Positions 17,545-24,274 of a DNA stretch of 30,200 nt are shown here, piece by piece. The DNA lies in the NCBI GenBank assembly GCA_965368335.1, contig CBDUMN010000038.1, positions 1 to 30,200 on the forward strand, written 5' to 3'. The notes under the pieces were generated by a model. It searched no databases, was not told the DNA's origin, and worked only from the letters and a program-made list of their open reading frames with translations. Both the position numbers and the translations under genes were made by a program. Origin of the DNA: CBDUMN01 sp965368335 (GTDB lineage Bacteria; Pseudomonadota; Alphaproteobacteria; Rhodospirillales; JAPHRK01). The first letter of the stretch is position 1; every line of letters starts with the position of its first letter.

Positions 17545-17573
17545 TTGACCGCCATCAAGGATGGCACTATTTC
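17545..17573 (+). promoter_or_regulatory. Promoter of the bacteriohemerythrin gene with an internal inverted repeat
   Basis: TTGACC (17545-17550) and TATTTC (17568-17573) are spaced by 17 bases, a good sigma-70 arrangement about 60 bp before the ATG. The spacer holds a perfect 6-bp inverted repeat, GCCATC-AAG-GATGGC (17551-17565), which could be a repressor operator. The ribosome site AGAGGAC precedes the ATG. Confidence 0.55.
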
Positions 17574-17633
17574 ATGTTTCTAAAGTGTGCCACGTTTTTT
17601 AAGAAAACCAAGCTCGGCAATAGAGGACGTCCC

Positions 17634-18065
17634 ATGGCCTTTCTCGAATTCAAAGACAGCTACCGCACCGGTCACGATTCGGTAGATCACGAACACGAAG
17701 AACTGATCGGCCTGATCAACGATTTACACAGCACCCTGGGAAACAGCGGCGAAAAAGAAAAGGTCGAAGAAATTCTTGGCGAAATGCACGGCCAGATTTC
17801 TTCCCATTTCGCACTGGAAGAAAAGGTCATGCGGGATCAGCACTACGAAGATTACGCCGCCCACTCCCGCGACCACAACCGGCTGCTCGATGAAATTCTC
17901 GACATCATGGACCGGGTCCATAACGACGGCAGCTACGAATATATGGAACGGCTGGAAAAGGAAGTTGCCGACTGGTTCGAAGTTCATTTCCGCGAAATGG
18001 ACGGCAAGTTCCACGGCAAAATCAGCAATACCGAGGTGACCGCCCAAGGGGAAGTCGGCTACTGA
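17634..18065 (+). CDS. Bacteriohemerythrin
   Basis: A 143-residue four-helix-bundle protein with a di-iron oxygen-binding site. The ligand set is complete: H19/H21 in VDHEHEEL, H58 and E62 in SSHFALEEK, H77 and H81 in AAHSRDH, and H118 with D123 in EVHFREMD. Bacteriohemerythrins carry or sense O2 and are common in microaerophilic and magnetotactic alphaproteobacteria. Here the domain stands alone, so storage or delivery of O2, or NO scavenging, is more likely than chemotaxis signalling. I chose ATG 17634 because AGAGGAC lies just upstream; a frame-extending ATG at 17574 lies in the promoter. Two hairpins follow the stop. Confidence 0.95.
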   Translation: MAFLEFKDSYRTGHDSVDHEHEELIGLINDLHSTLGNSGEKEKVEEILGEMHGQISSHFALEEKVMRDQHYEDYAAHSRDHNRLLDEILDIMDRVHNDGSYEYMERLEKEVADWFEVHFREMDGKFHGKISNTEVTAQGEVGY

Positions 18066-18072
18066 CAAAAAA

Positions 18073-18089
18073 GCGCCTCTCTTCGGCGC
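18073..18089 (+). terminator. Small hairpin behind the hemerythrin gene
   Basis: GCGCC-TCTCTTC-GGCGC forms a 5-bp stem 8 bases after the stop, without a T run. It is weaker than the terminator just downstream and may only protect the mRNA 3' end. Confidence 0.35.
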
Positions 18090-18105
18090 GCTTCTCTACG
18101 ACATT

Positions 18106-18137
18106 AAAAAGCCCCGGCCGCTTGGCCGGGGTTTTTT
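18106..18137. terminator. Strong Rho-independent terminator, probably bidirectional
   Basis: The stem CCCCGGCC (18112-18119) / GGCCGGGG (18124-18131) around a GCTT loop is followed by TTTTTT (18132-18137) on the plus strand and preceded by AAAAA (18106-18110), which gives a T run on the minus strand. It lies between the convergent hemerythrin and J-domain genes and can end both. Confidence 0.9.
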
Positions 18138-18147
18138 GTTTCTGATC

Positions 18148-18873
18148 TTATCTTAGATAATCCATCGCCGCATTCAACTGGCTCATCCTTTCGTGGCTGC
18201 CATAAGCCCCGTCGGGATGATGGATGGTCGCCAGCATTCTAAAACGGCCCTTGACCGATGAACGATCCGGCGAAGCGTTGGGCGGAAAGCCCAAAACATG
18301 CAAGGCCTCGGCACGCGAACTCACCCCATTGGGCAGCGGCTCGAACGAGAGGACCGATACCATGGTGCGAAGGCGCTCGACTTCCTCATCGCGCTCCTTG
18401 ATCAAGGCATGGTGTCGCTCGATGGGCTCCGTATCCACATGGGGCGGGTGGGTCGGTTCGGGCATCGCCTTCTCCTCCTCCGTCCGCCCCTCCTCGGCCT
18501 TTGCCAAACCGGAAAGACCGTGGACATCGAGGTTGATCACGCCATGCTCGACGGCCAATGCCAGATTGAGCGCCTTGCGGATCATTGTCACATCGTAACC
18601 GGGGGTGAGGCGCACCTGAATACGCGGCTTGCGTCGCCAGGGTCGGCCTTCCGACGGCCCCGATTTAATGGCGACATCTTCGCGGTCGTCGGGGTCGGGT
18701 TCGCCGGGGTCCTCAAAGGCATCCACCACATCGCCCGGCACCACAAGCAGGATGGAGCGCGCCAGGTCGGCCACGTTGACGCCCCGCTGTTCGGCCAGCG
18801 CATTAACGGCATCGCGGAAGGCGCTAGAGCAGGGTACCGTATAGGAATGTTTTACCATCTTTTTATCAGTCAT
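18148..18873 (-). CDS. J-domain protein with RHH-like N-terminus
   Basis: A 241-residue protein with a C-terminal DnaJ-like domain (about 188-241), recognised by AEALHVLGF, a basic helix, and the HPD tripeptide H219-P220-D221 in IHHPDGAYGS, followed by LNAAMDYLR. J-domains stimulate Hsp70 (DnaK) ATPase, so it may recruit DnaK to a specific client. The N-terminal 50 residues (SAFRDAVNALAEQRGVNVADLARSIL) look like a ribbon-helix-helix or short helical DNA-binding module, and a charged linker with EEE/RDEEVERLR may be a short coiled coil. The whole architecture is not one I can name. A CtrA-like box lies about 55 bp upstream. Codon use is core-like. Confidence 0.75.
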   Translation of the reverse strand: MTDKKMVKHSYTVPCSSAFRDAVNALAEQRGVNVADLARSILLVVPGDVVDAFEDPGEPDPDDREDVAIKSGPSEGRPWRRKPRIQVRLTPGYDVTMIRKALNLALAVEHGVINLDVHGLSGLAKAEEGRTEEEKAMPEPTHPPHVDTEPIERHHALIKERDEEVERLRTMVSVLSFEPLPNGVSSRAEALHVLGFPPNASPDRSSVKGRFRMLATIHHPDGAYGSHERMSQLNAAMDYLR

Positions 18874-18927
18874 GTCCCAAGTAAACCGTCTCGTATTCCC
18901 AGGTCAAAGCGTTCCGCTTTGGAAAAT

Positions 18928-18942
18928 TTAACAAGAGGTTAA
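18928..18942. promoter_or_regulatory. CtrA-like box upstream of the J-domain gene
   Basis: TTAACAAGAGGTTAA matches the alphaproteobacterial CtrA consensus TTAA-N7-TTAA exactly, 55-69 bp before the J-domain start on the minus strand. The position fits activation or repression by the response regulator CtrA. Such a 15-mer with 8 fixed bases can also occur by chance in AT-rich DNA. Confidence 0.5.
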
Positions 18943-19829
18943 ACAAATACTAGGGATAGCGGGTCGTTTTTCTAACGAGCACTATACCTTCCCCACCCAA
19001 AGACTAGCCAAAGAAGGTTAACGGTCAACTACGAAAGTAGCCGCAGGATACCAAAAGAGCTTGTTTTGTTTGATGTTTAGGGCAAAAGACTGTCTTTTGT
19101 TAACCTTTTCGGCCCCACCAAACACCCATAAGAAAAGACCTTGAGAATTCTTGTTAACCATTAGTCAATAAAGAGGTTAACAAGTGAAAGAAGAAAAAAA
19201 TTTATGCTTTTTCTTGGTTGCAGAAGGGTCGTTTGGATAAAAAAATCCGAAACCGGTTGGCGAATCGGGAATACCTCCAACCCGATTCGGTCCCTGCGCC
19301 TACATCCGTAGTCAGGCAGGCCAGGGAAACGACGGAGTACGCCATGCCATATCACCACATATCGGCTAATGACCCAAAAAACGGCTCTCCGCCGCCAAAC
19401 AAACAATCCGTCAAAAACTCATAATCAATTGATAAATCGATATAATTTGATCAATGCGCCAGAATATACAGATTCAACTGCACTCGCAGCCACGATGCCG
19501 ATACAGAAAAAATCAGGGTTGCGGCGCACCCTCAAAGAGCGCTCCTGCGGCCTGTTAATTTCCTAAAGCGCCGAATATTACAGGCAAAATCACTCTTTTG
19601 ACTCTTAGCGCAACTCCTTATGCAGATTCAGCTTCATCCGGCCTTAGCCACCATCGAACTTTGCTTCGGCCAAACTTTTATGAATCGCTCGCTCGCACCC
19701 ATTGACGACCGAATGGAATTCAACAGGCGTCCAGCATATTTTCCTATTCAAAGAGGGGGTGACGCCTCAGCTCTCTAAAGGCGCGTTTTAGTTTGTGGTC
19801 GAAACGATGCCGATTGTGGAAAATCGGGC
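18943..19829. other. AT-rich intergenic stretch without a convincing gene
   Basis: About 890 bases between the J-domain and cytochrome genes. Short open frames exist (for example 19218-19424 on plus, 19161-19406 on minus), but none has a ribosome site, core codon use or family resemblance. The stretch holds several GTTAAC motifs, an AAAAGACTGTCTTTT near-palindrome (19084-19098), a CTAC-GAAA-GTAG hairpin (19029-19040) and an AT-rich cluster of TCAATTGA, ATCGAT and TTGATCAA palindromes near 19430-19456. It may be a regulatory hub or eroded DNA. Confidence 0.5.
19150..19184. promoter_or_regulatory. Perfect 10-bp inverted repeat around GTTAAC
   Basis: CTTGTTAACC (19150-19159) and GGTTAACAAG (19175-19184) are exact reverse complements, 15 bases apart. 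The left arm also begins TTAACCATTAGTCAA, a one-mismatch CtrA full site with the canonical half TTAACCAT. It could be a dimeric operator. No gene start lies directly next to it, so the target is unclear. Confidence 0.4.
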
Positions 19830-20369
19830 TCAGGGAACGCGAAACGTTTCATGGCATGCCCGACAGACACCGGTCATCGCCTGGAGGTTTTCCAACACCC
19901 GCGCATAGTCCTCAGCCGTCGGTGGCTTTGCAGCCTTCCGTGCGTTCGTGGCGAACTCTTCGGCGGCTTCATGCATGGTCACGCCCATGGCCCTAAAATG
20001 CTCGGGCATGAACCGGCCGATACCATGCAGCCCCTTTCCCAACATGCCCTGCTGACGCATTTCTTCCCGGGCCGCAACGATCTCTTTCATGGTCGCCCCT
20101 TCGGCCGCCATCCGCCGCCACATCTTATGGCCCAGAGTCAGATTGATATCGGCGACATCGGCCGCTTCGCCAAACGCCCCTTCGGCCAGGGCGGCGATAA
20201 TTTCATCAAGCCGCGCCATATCCTCACGCATCTCGGCGCGGAACTGTTCCTTCACCTGATCGGGCAACACAATCGCTTCTCGAGTATCTTCTTCTGCCCA
20301 AGCGGCAAACGGAACGGCGCTCAGAACGGCTAAGGCAGCCATCCCCACAAAACGTGAACGCATAGACAT
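19830..20369 (-). CDS. Cytochrome c'-family (class II) c-type cytochrome
   Basis: A 179-residue periplasmic heme protein. A signal peptide (MRSRF then AALAVLSAVPFAAWA, cut near residue 25) is followed by a four-helix region and a single heme site C169-R-A-C172-H173 six residues from the C-terminus. The extreme C-terminal position of CXXCH is the mark of class II cytochromes c (c', c-556). These bind NO or transfer electrons in the periplasm. I chose ATG 20369, with AGAGGA 9 bases upstream; the reading frame continues to 20637 but that part is not protein-like. The mature length (~150) is slightly above the usual 125-135, with an acidic N-terminal extension. Confidence 0.88.
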   Translation of the reverse strand: MSMRSRFVGMAALAVLSAVPFAAWAEEDTREAIVLPDQVKEQFRAEMREDMARLDEIIAALAEGAFGEAADVADINLTLGHKMWRRMAAEGATMKEIVAAREEMRQQGMLGKGLHGIGRFMPEHFRAMGVTMHEAAEEFATNARKAAKPPTAEDYARVLENLQAMTGVCRACHETFRVP

Positions 20370-20479
20370 GGAAAGTGGTCCTCTTAAAAATGCAGCCACA
20401 AAAACTAAATCAGCCGAATCGCAAAAAATCCAGCGGTAAGATACGATGTCTTGAATCTGAAAGGGAGAGGGTGCCGAAA

Positions 20480-20711
20480 ATGAACCGGGTAAGAACAAAG
20501 ACGGCTTTATCCCAAGCCCCCAGCCACCTATGAGGAAGCCGACCGAACCGAGGTCCTGCCCTGCCTGCTTTGTCTGGACAAAGCCGAAATATCCGAAATT
20601 TTCGCCCCGGCGAGCCTTCGCTTCGATATGATTCAAACGGAGGCTGGCTGGCGGATCGGCAATTTCAACAACATCGCCGAGGAGATCAGGAACTGCCTAG
20701 GCAAAAACTGA
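20480..20711 (+). pseudogene. Frameshifted small-protein gene or gene remnant
   Basis: From an ATG at 20480, preceded by a strong GGGAGAGGG site, a frame runs to a five-C tract (20517-20521). After it the protein-like frame continues one register off (ATYEEADRTEVLPC..., then SLRFDMIQTEAGWRIGNFNN..., ending EEIRNCLGKN) to a TGA at 20709-20711. Removing one C would give an uninterrupted 76-residue product. The C-terminal part has the look of the last strands of a small secreted or NTF2-like domain, but I cannot name a family. It may be a decayed 3' fragment at the island edge, a phase-variable tract, or a sequencing error. Confidence 0.45.
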
Positions 20712-20728
20712 GATTTTAAGAAAGAAAA

Positions 20729-20774
20729 TGGTGCCGCCTGGGTGACTTGAACACCCGACCCTCGCATTACGAAT
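20729..20774 (-). tRNA. 3' half of a tRNA-Thr(CGT) gene: attachment-site fragment
   Basis: On the minus strand, anticodon loop TTCGTAA (anticodon CGT), anticodon-stem 3' arm TGCGA, variable loop, T arm GGGTG-TTCAAGT-CACCC, acceptor strand AGGCGGC and ACCA are all present. The 5' arm that should follow on the anticodon side (TCGCA) is absent: identity stops at 20774. It is therefore a cut 3' half, the usual duplicate left by a tyrosine recombinase that integrates in an anticodon loop. The integrase gene begins 45 bp away on the island side. The orientation predicts an intact minus-strand tRNA-Thr at the far end of the island. Confidence 0.85.
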
Positions 20775-20819
20775 TCCACCGTGGAAGCTCTTTCCCTGAC
20801 AGCGATGTTAGGGCTTCTC

Positions 20820-21821
20820 ATGGCTACTTACAGAACATTACCAAGTGGCAACATTCAAGTTCAGATAAGGCTTACAGGCCATCCATCAATCTCCGCAACC
20901 TTTAAAACCAAAGCAGAAGCCAAGCACTGGGCAGACCTTAAAACAGGCAAGGTCGGCAAAGAAAATCGTGAACGGACGGTCTACCAACAAACGCCCAAGG
21001 GCTACTCATATACTCTTGAAGAATTAGGTGAACAGTTTTGTCGTATCGGGCTCAAGGGGAGAAAGACTCAAGAGGAAACAGTCGGGCATCTCGCCAGGGT
21101 CATTCGTGAACTGAAGCACCTTAGAATACCCATGGAGTTGGATCAGATCACCCAAAGGGATATCAATCGCTATCGTATGTATCGGCTTGAGCGGGTCGCC
21201 AATGCCACCTGCCGGAAAGACATTCAACTCATTGGCCGTATCTACAAATTCGGCAACAGAGAGTACTTCCTCGACCTTCGTAATCCCGTCGATGGTGTGG
21301 CTATCCCTCCCATTGGCAAACCAAGGAGCAGGATTGTTGAGCGTCATGAACTGGAAGCCCTTATGGCTGAGCTTCCCCCCATCATGGCGACCTTCATTGA
21401 GTTGGCCTATGAGACGGCAATGAGGCGTGGCGAAATCATCAATCTAACCCCAAAGGTTTTGAACCTAGGGGAGCGTTATTTAACCGTAATCGATGGCAAA
21501 ACAGGTGATCGCCCTGTCCCCCTCACTACAAGGGCCGTAGAGATTCTCAGAAGCCAAGCAGCCCAATGCAAGGGAGAGAACTCCAAGCTATTCCCGATAG
21601 CCCCTCACAGCGTCTCTACGGCCTTTAGAAGGGCAAGAAAAAGAGCTGGCCTATCCAATGATATCTGTCTCCATCAACTTCGGCACACACGCATCACCAT
21701 TGTCGCTAGGAAAGGCTTCAATCAGGCTCAAATCATGATGGTCAGCGGCCACAGGGATACTAGGAGTGTCCAGCGGTATACGCACCTGAATGTACAGGAT
21801 GTGGTTGGGCTGCTGGATTGA
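20820..21821 (+). CDS. Tyrosine recombinase / integrase of the island
   Basis: A 333-residue phage-type integrase. An N-terminal beta-rich arm-binding segment (about 10-45) is followed by a core-binding SAM-like domain (about 62-155) and a catalytic domain with R202 (AMRRGE), K227 (DGKTGD), H285-x2-R288 (HQLRHT), H311 (SGHRD) and nucleophile Y320 (QRYTH), all in the right order. It cuts and rejoins attP and the tRNA-Thr attB. I chose ATG 20820; in-frame GTG 20781 and ATG 20805 lie further upstream, towards the att fragment. It is convergent with the Mrr-like gene, with 4 bp between the stops. Codon use is more AT-rich than the core genes. Confidence 0.93.
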   Translation: MATYRTLPSGNIQVQIRLTGHPSISATFKTKAEAKHWADLKTGKVGKENRERTVYQQTPKGYSYTLEELGEQFCRIGLKGRKTQEETVGHLARVIRELKHLRIPMELDQITQRDINRYRMYRLERVANATCRKDIQLIGRIYKFGNREYFLDLRNPVDGVAIPPIGKPRSRIVERHELEALMAELPPIMATFIELAYETAMRRGEIINLTPKVLNLGERYLTVIDGKTGDRPVPLTTRAVEILRSQAAQCKGENSKLFPIAPHSVSTAFRRARKRAGLSNDICLHQLRHTRITIVARKGFNQAQIMMVSGHRDTRSVQRYTHLNVQDVVGLLD

Positions 21822-21825
21822 CCTG

Positions 21826-23097
21826 CTAAGAATCCTTATTGGCAATAGCCTCATTTCGGCGAAAATCAACGACCTTCTCGAAAACGGCAAGCAACTCTTT
21901 AACAGTATCCAGACTCGCTTCTAGTTCAAACAAAGGGCAGGAGTTTTTATCATCTAACTTAAAACCAACTTTGCAGGGGGCTTTAAATTGCTCAATGTGT
22001 ATATGCCGCTTATCTTCATCATCACCCCGACCTGAAGGTTCAAGCCTGTCCCAATATGTATCAACTTCATCGCCACTCTCAGTCAGAGCAATTCTGTCTA
22101 GTGACAAAATACGCTGGCAATCATTGCTACATACGTCCTGTAACTCAGCACCCAACTGATCAAAAATGGGGGTTAACAGAAGGTCTTGAACACTCTCTGG
22201 AAACGGCTCTTTCTCACCGTAACTTATGGATTGCATGATCAAATCAGCCAACTCCTTTGCCGGAATTTTTCCAAGAGATGCTAACACCAAATATGCCATA
22301 GTGCGGACAACTGGGGCTTCCACCTCGCCAGCCACTTCACTCCTCATAACCAAGTAGGGGATATTGGCAATCGCAAGAACAAGAGTACTCCTTTGCTGGT
22401 CTGGATTAAGATAAGCAGCCCAAGGTCGCTGACCAATGTCACCATGGGCAAGTTCATTTGCTACCAACGCAATGGTCTCCATCGGGCCAAACTCAAGACG
22501 CGCCCTACCCGCCCAAATTTGCGAGAGCACTTTGGGAGAAGAGTATTCTAACTTGTTCCAAAATCTGCTCTCAACAGCCTTCAACTGCCCTTCCAGACTC
22601 AGTGCTTGTGAAAAAAGCCTTAGAACCACTACTGGATGCTGGCTCAGCAGGCGTTCAAGGGTTGAGTAATCCCAAAGCCTTACTTTTGGACGAGGGTGCT
22701 TTTTCTGCCACTCTTTAATCCAGTCACGAGTTGGGTTTGAAAAGGTTGTATTCGTAGCAATCACAAGAAAATCTAAGTCCTCAATCGCAAGAGCATTATT
22801 GGCAGCAGATTTAACGGCATCAGCCTCAAGAGTGCCAGACCTTCCCTTGCACTCAGTCCACCATTTTTGAGACTCCATTTCTCCATCAGCACTAGGTACA
22901 TAGAATCGCCCTTCCAAATCCCTCCCTTGATCAGCCGCCCCATCGCCAGTTCCACCGATACGCCATTCGAGGTCCTTGGCTCCCATAGCATCAAGCAACC
23001 AGTAAACACACTCTTCAAGGTCCTTCCGCGTTAAGCTTTCAAACGGAATTGAAGCCGGCAGAACCCACTTATTGCTTTCAACTTTAGGCACCGTCAT
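21826..23097 (-). CDS. Mrr-type restriction endonuclease-like protein with long C-terminal domain
   Basis: A 423-residue protein. Its N-terminal ~150 residues fit the PD-(D/E)xK Mrr_cat nuclease fold: a helix with LTRKDLEECVYWLL, then D60 in DQGRDLEGRF, the E82-C-K84 motif in WWTECKGRSG, and the helix and strand ADAVKSAANNALAIEDLDFLVIATNTTF that usually follow. Such nucleases cut foreign, often modified, DNA. The remaining ~270 residues are mostly helical, and I recognise nothing in them; a sensor or effector part is possible. No methyltransferase gene accompanies it, which favours modification-dependent or invader-triggered action. GTG at 23091 has a better-spaced AAGGGG site than the ATG at 23097. 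Confidence 0.75.
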   Translation of the reverse strand: MTVPKVESNKWVLPASIPFESLTRKDLEECVYWLLDAMGAKDLEWRIGGTGDGAADQGRDLEGRFYVPSADGEMESQKWWTECKGRSGTLEADAVKSAANNALAIEDLDFLVIATNTTFSNPTRDWIKEWQKKHPRPKVRLWDYSTLERLLSQHPVVVLRLFSQALSLEGQLKAVESRFWNKLEYSSPKVLSQIWAGRARLEFGPMETIALVANELAHGDIGQRPWAAYLNPDQQRSTLVLAIANIPYLVMRSEVAGEVEAPVVRTMAYLVLASLGKIPAKELADLIMQSISYGEKEPFPESVQDLLLTPIFDQLGAELQDVCSNDCQRILSLDRIALTESGDEVDTYWDRLEPSGRGDDEDKRHIHIEQFKAPCKVGFKLDDKNSCPLFELEASLDTVKELLAVFEKVVDFRRNEAIANKDS

Positions 23098-23127
23098 CCC
23101 CTTTGCGTCTAATTACGCGTCAGTTTC

Positions 23128-23133
23128 ATTATA
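23128..23133 (-). promoter_or_regulatory. Candidate -10 box for the Mrr-like gene
   Basis: On the minus strand TATAAT is an exact -10 hexamer about 30 bp before the start, with only a weak TTTCAT 17 bases further up. The divergent gap to hamA (253 bp) also holds an AT-rich stretch before hamA, so both genes probably start in this region. Confidence 0.45.
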
Positions 23134-23350
23134 AATCTTGAAAAACCTACATGAAATACTTTGCATTTTGCAGATCATGGCAGTGAGCATCTAACAACAC
23201 AGAAGTTTGTATTCAAAGGATGCGGACGGGACTCTAGATCAGGAGTGAGCCAACTAAGTTTCCGCAAAGATCACAAGGTCTTTATTGACGCCAAAGTTGC
23301 AAAATGACTACTGTTAATAAGCTGAAATATTTATATTAGCGGATTTCTTA

Positions 23351-24274
23351 ATGCCAGACGGCACAACCATTGATTTTGACAGCCTGCTCACCAAAGTAGA
23401 TGCCCTAATGCGTACGATGCATGTGGTTCGGGAAAGCTTCAGCCTCCCACCTACAAAGGATCATATTGGAACATGCATAAGTTACTCCGACCTGATCGAA
23501 ATGCGCCCAGAGTTTATTCGGGAACTAAAAAGTTCGGCTACCGCATTTGTTTATTCCGTGAACAAGCAGCAGGAATTGTTACAGAAATTTAGAGACCAGG
23601 GGCGGGACGAGGCAGGCGCATGGGAGATAATTGCTGACAGAGCCAAAGAAAAGTTCAGGCCTGGAAATATGCGAGGGCAGTTATCGGAGCTGCTTTTGTC
23701 AAATTTCTTGCAGCACTATTTTCGGGCTGTTCCTCTTTTGAGAAAGATGCCCATTACCACCAATCCCCGCCTTGAAAGGAATGGCGCTGATGCAATTCAT
23801 ATAAGGAAAAATGACCAAGGGGAGTTTACGCTTTATCTAGGAGAGGCCAAAACAATCCATAGAAGAACCGATAGCTTTAAAGGGGCAATCGTCGAATCAG
23901 TAGACGATATCGTGAAGCACTACCAAGAGCATCGGAATGAACTGTACCTCTATACCTACGAAGACTTTCTCCCGCCCGAACTTGAAGGCATCGCAACAGC
24001 TTATATTGAAGGCAGCCAAAAAAATATAACCGTCGAGCTAGTTTGCATAGCTACCTATAACTGCAAAAACTCTCCTGGTGGGAAAAATGAAAGGGAAATT
24101 TTAGAATCTATTATCGAAAGCATAAGGGACGAAGCCAAAGAAGCAAGTAGCCATCCCGTTTTCGCTCGAGTCCCACAAAACCTTCTCCCGAGGCTAAATT
24201 ACATTCTGTTCTCAGTCAGTAACTTAAACAGGCTGATAGAGGAATTTGAAGAGGCGATGGGTCATGGAAACTGA
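23351..24274 (+). CDS. hamA: Hachiman nuclease HamA (DUF1837)
   Basis: A 307-residue protein with the features of HamA, the nuclease subunit of the Hachiman anti-phage system. A PD-(D/E)xK core is visible in the DUF1837 region: E113 in GQLSELLLSNFL, D147 in NGADAIHI, and E165-A-K167 in LYLGEAKTIH. HamA is held inactive by the helicase HamB and, once released on sensing aberrant DNA, degrades DNA and stops infected cells. The N-terminal ~100 residues are helical and the C-terminal part (about 190-307) is alpha/beta. It overlaps hamB by 11 bp. Family assignment rests on the motif pattern, the DUF1837-like core and the helicase partner. Confidence 0.85.
   Translation: MPDGTTIDFDSLLTKVDALMRTMHVVRESFSLPPTKDHIGTCISYSDLIEMRPEFIRELKSSATAFVYSVNKQQELLQKFRDQGRDEAGAWEIIADRAKEKFRPGNMRGQLSELLLSNFLQHYFRAVPLLRKMPITTNPRLERNGADAIHIRKNDQGEFTLYLGEAKTIHRRTDSFKGAIVESVDDIVKHYQEHRNELYLYTYEDFLPPELEGIATAYIEGSQKNITVELVCIATYNCKNSPGGKNEREILESIIESIRDEAKEASSHPVFARVPQNLLPRLNYILFSVSNLNRLIEEFEEAMGHGN

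Noticed and set aside
19218..19424. 68-residue open frame on the plus strand
   Set aside because: TTG start without ribosome site, low-complexity polar sequence, inside the non-coding gap.
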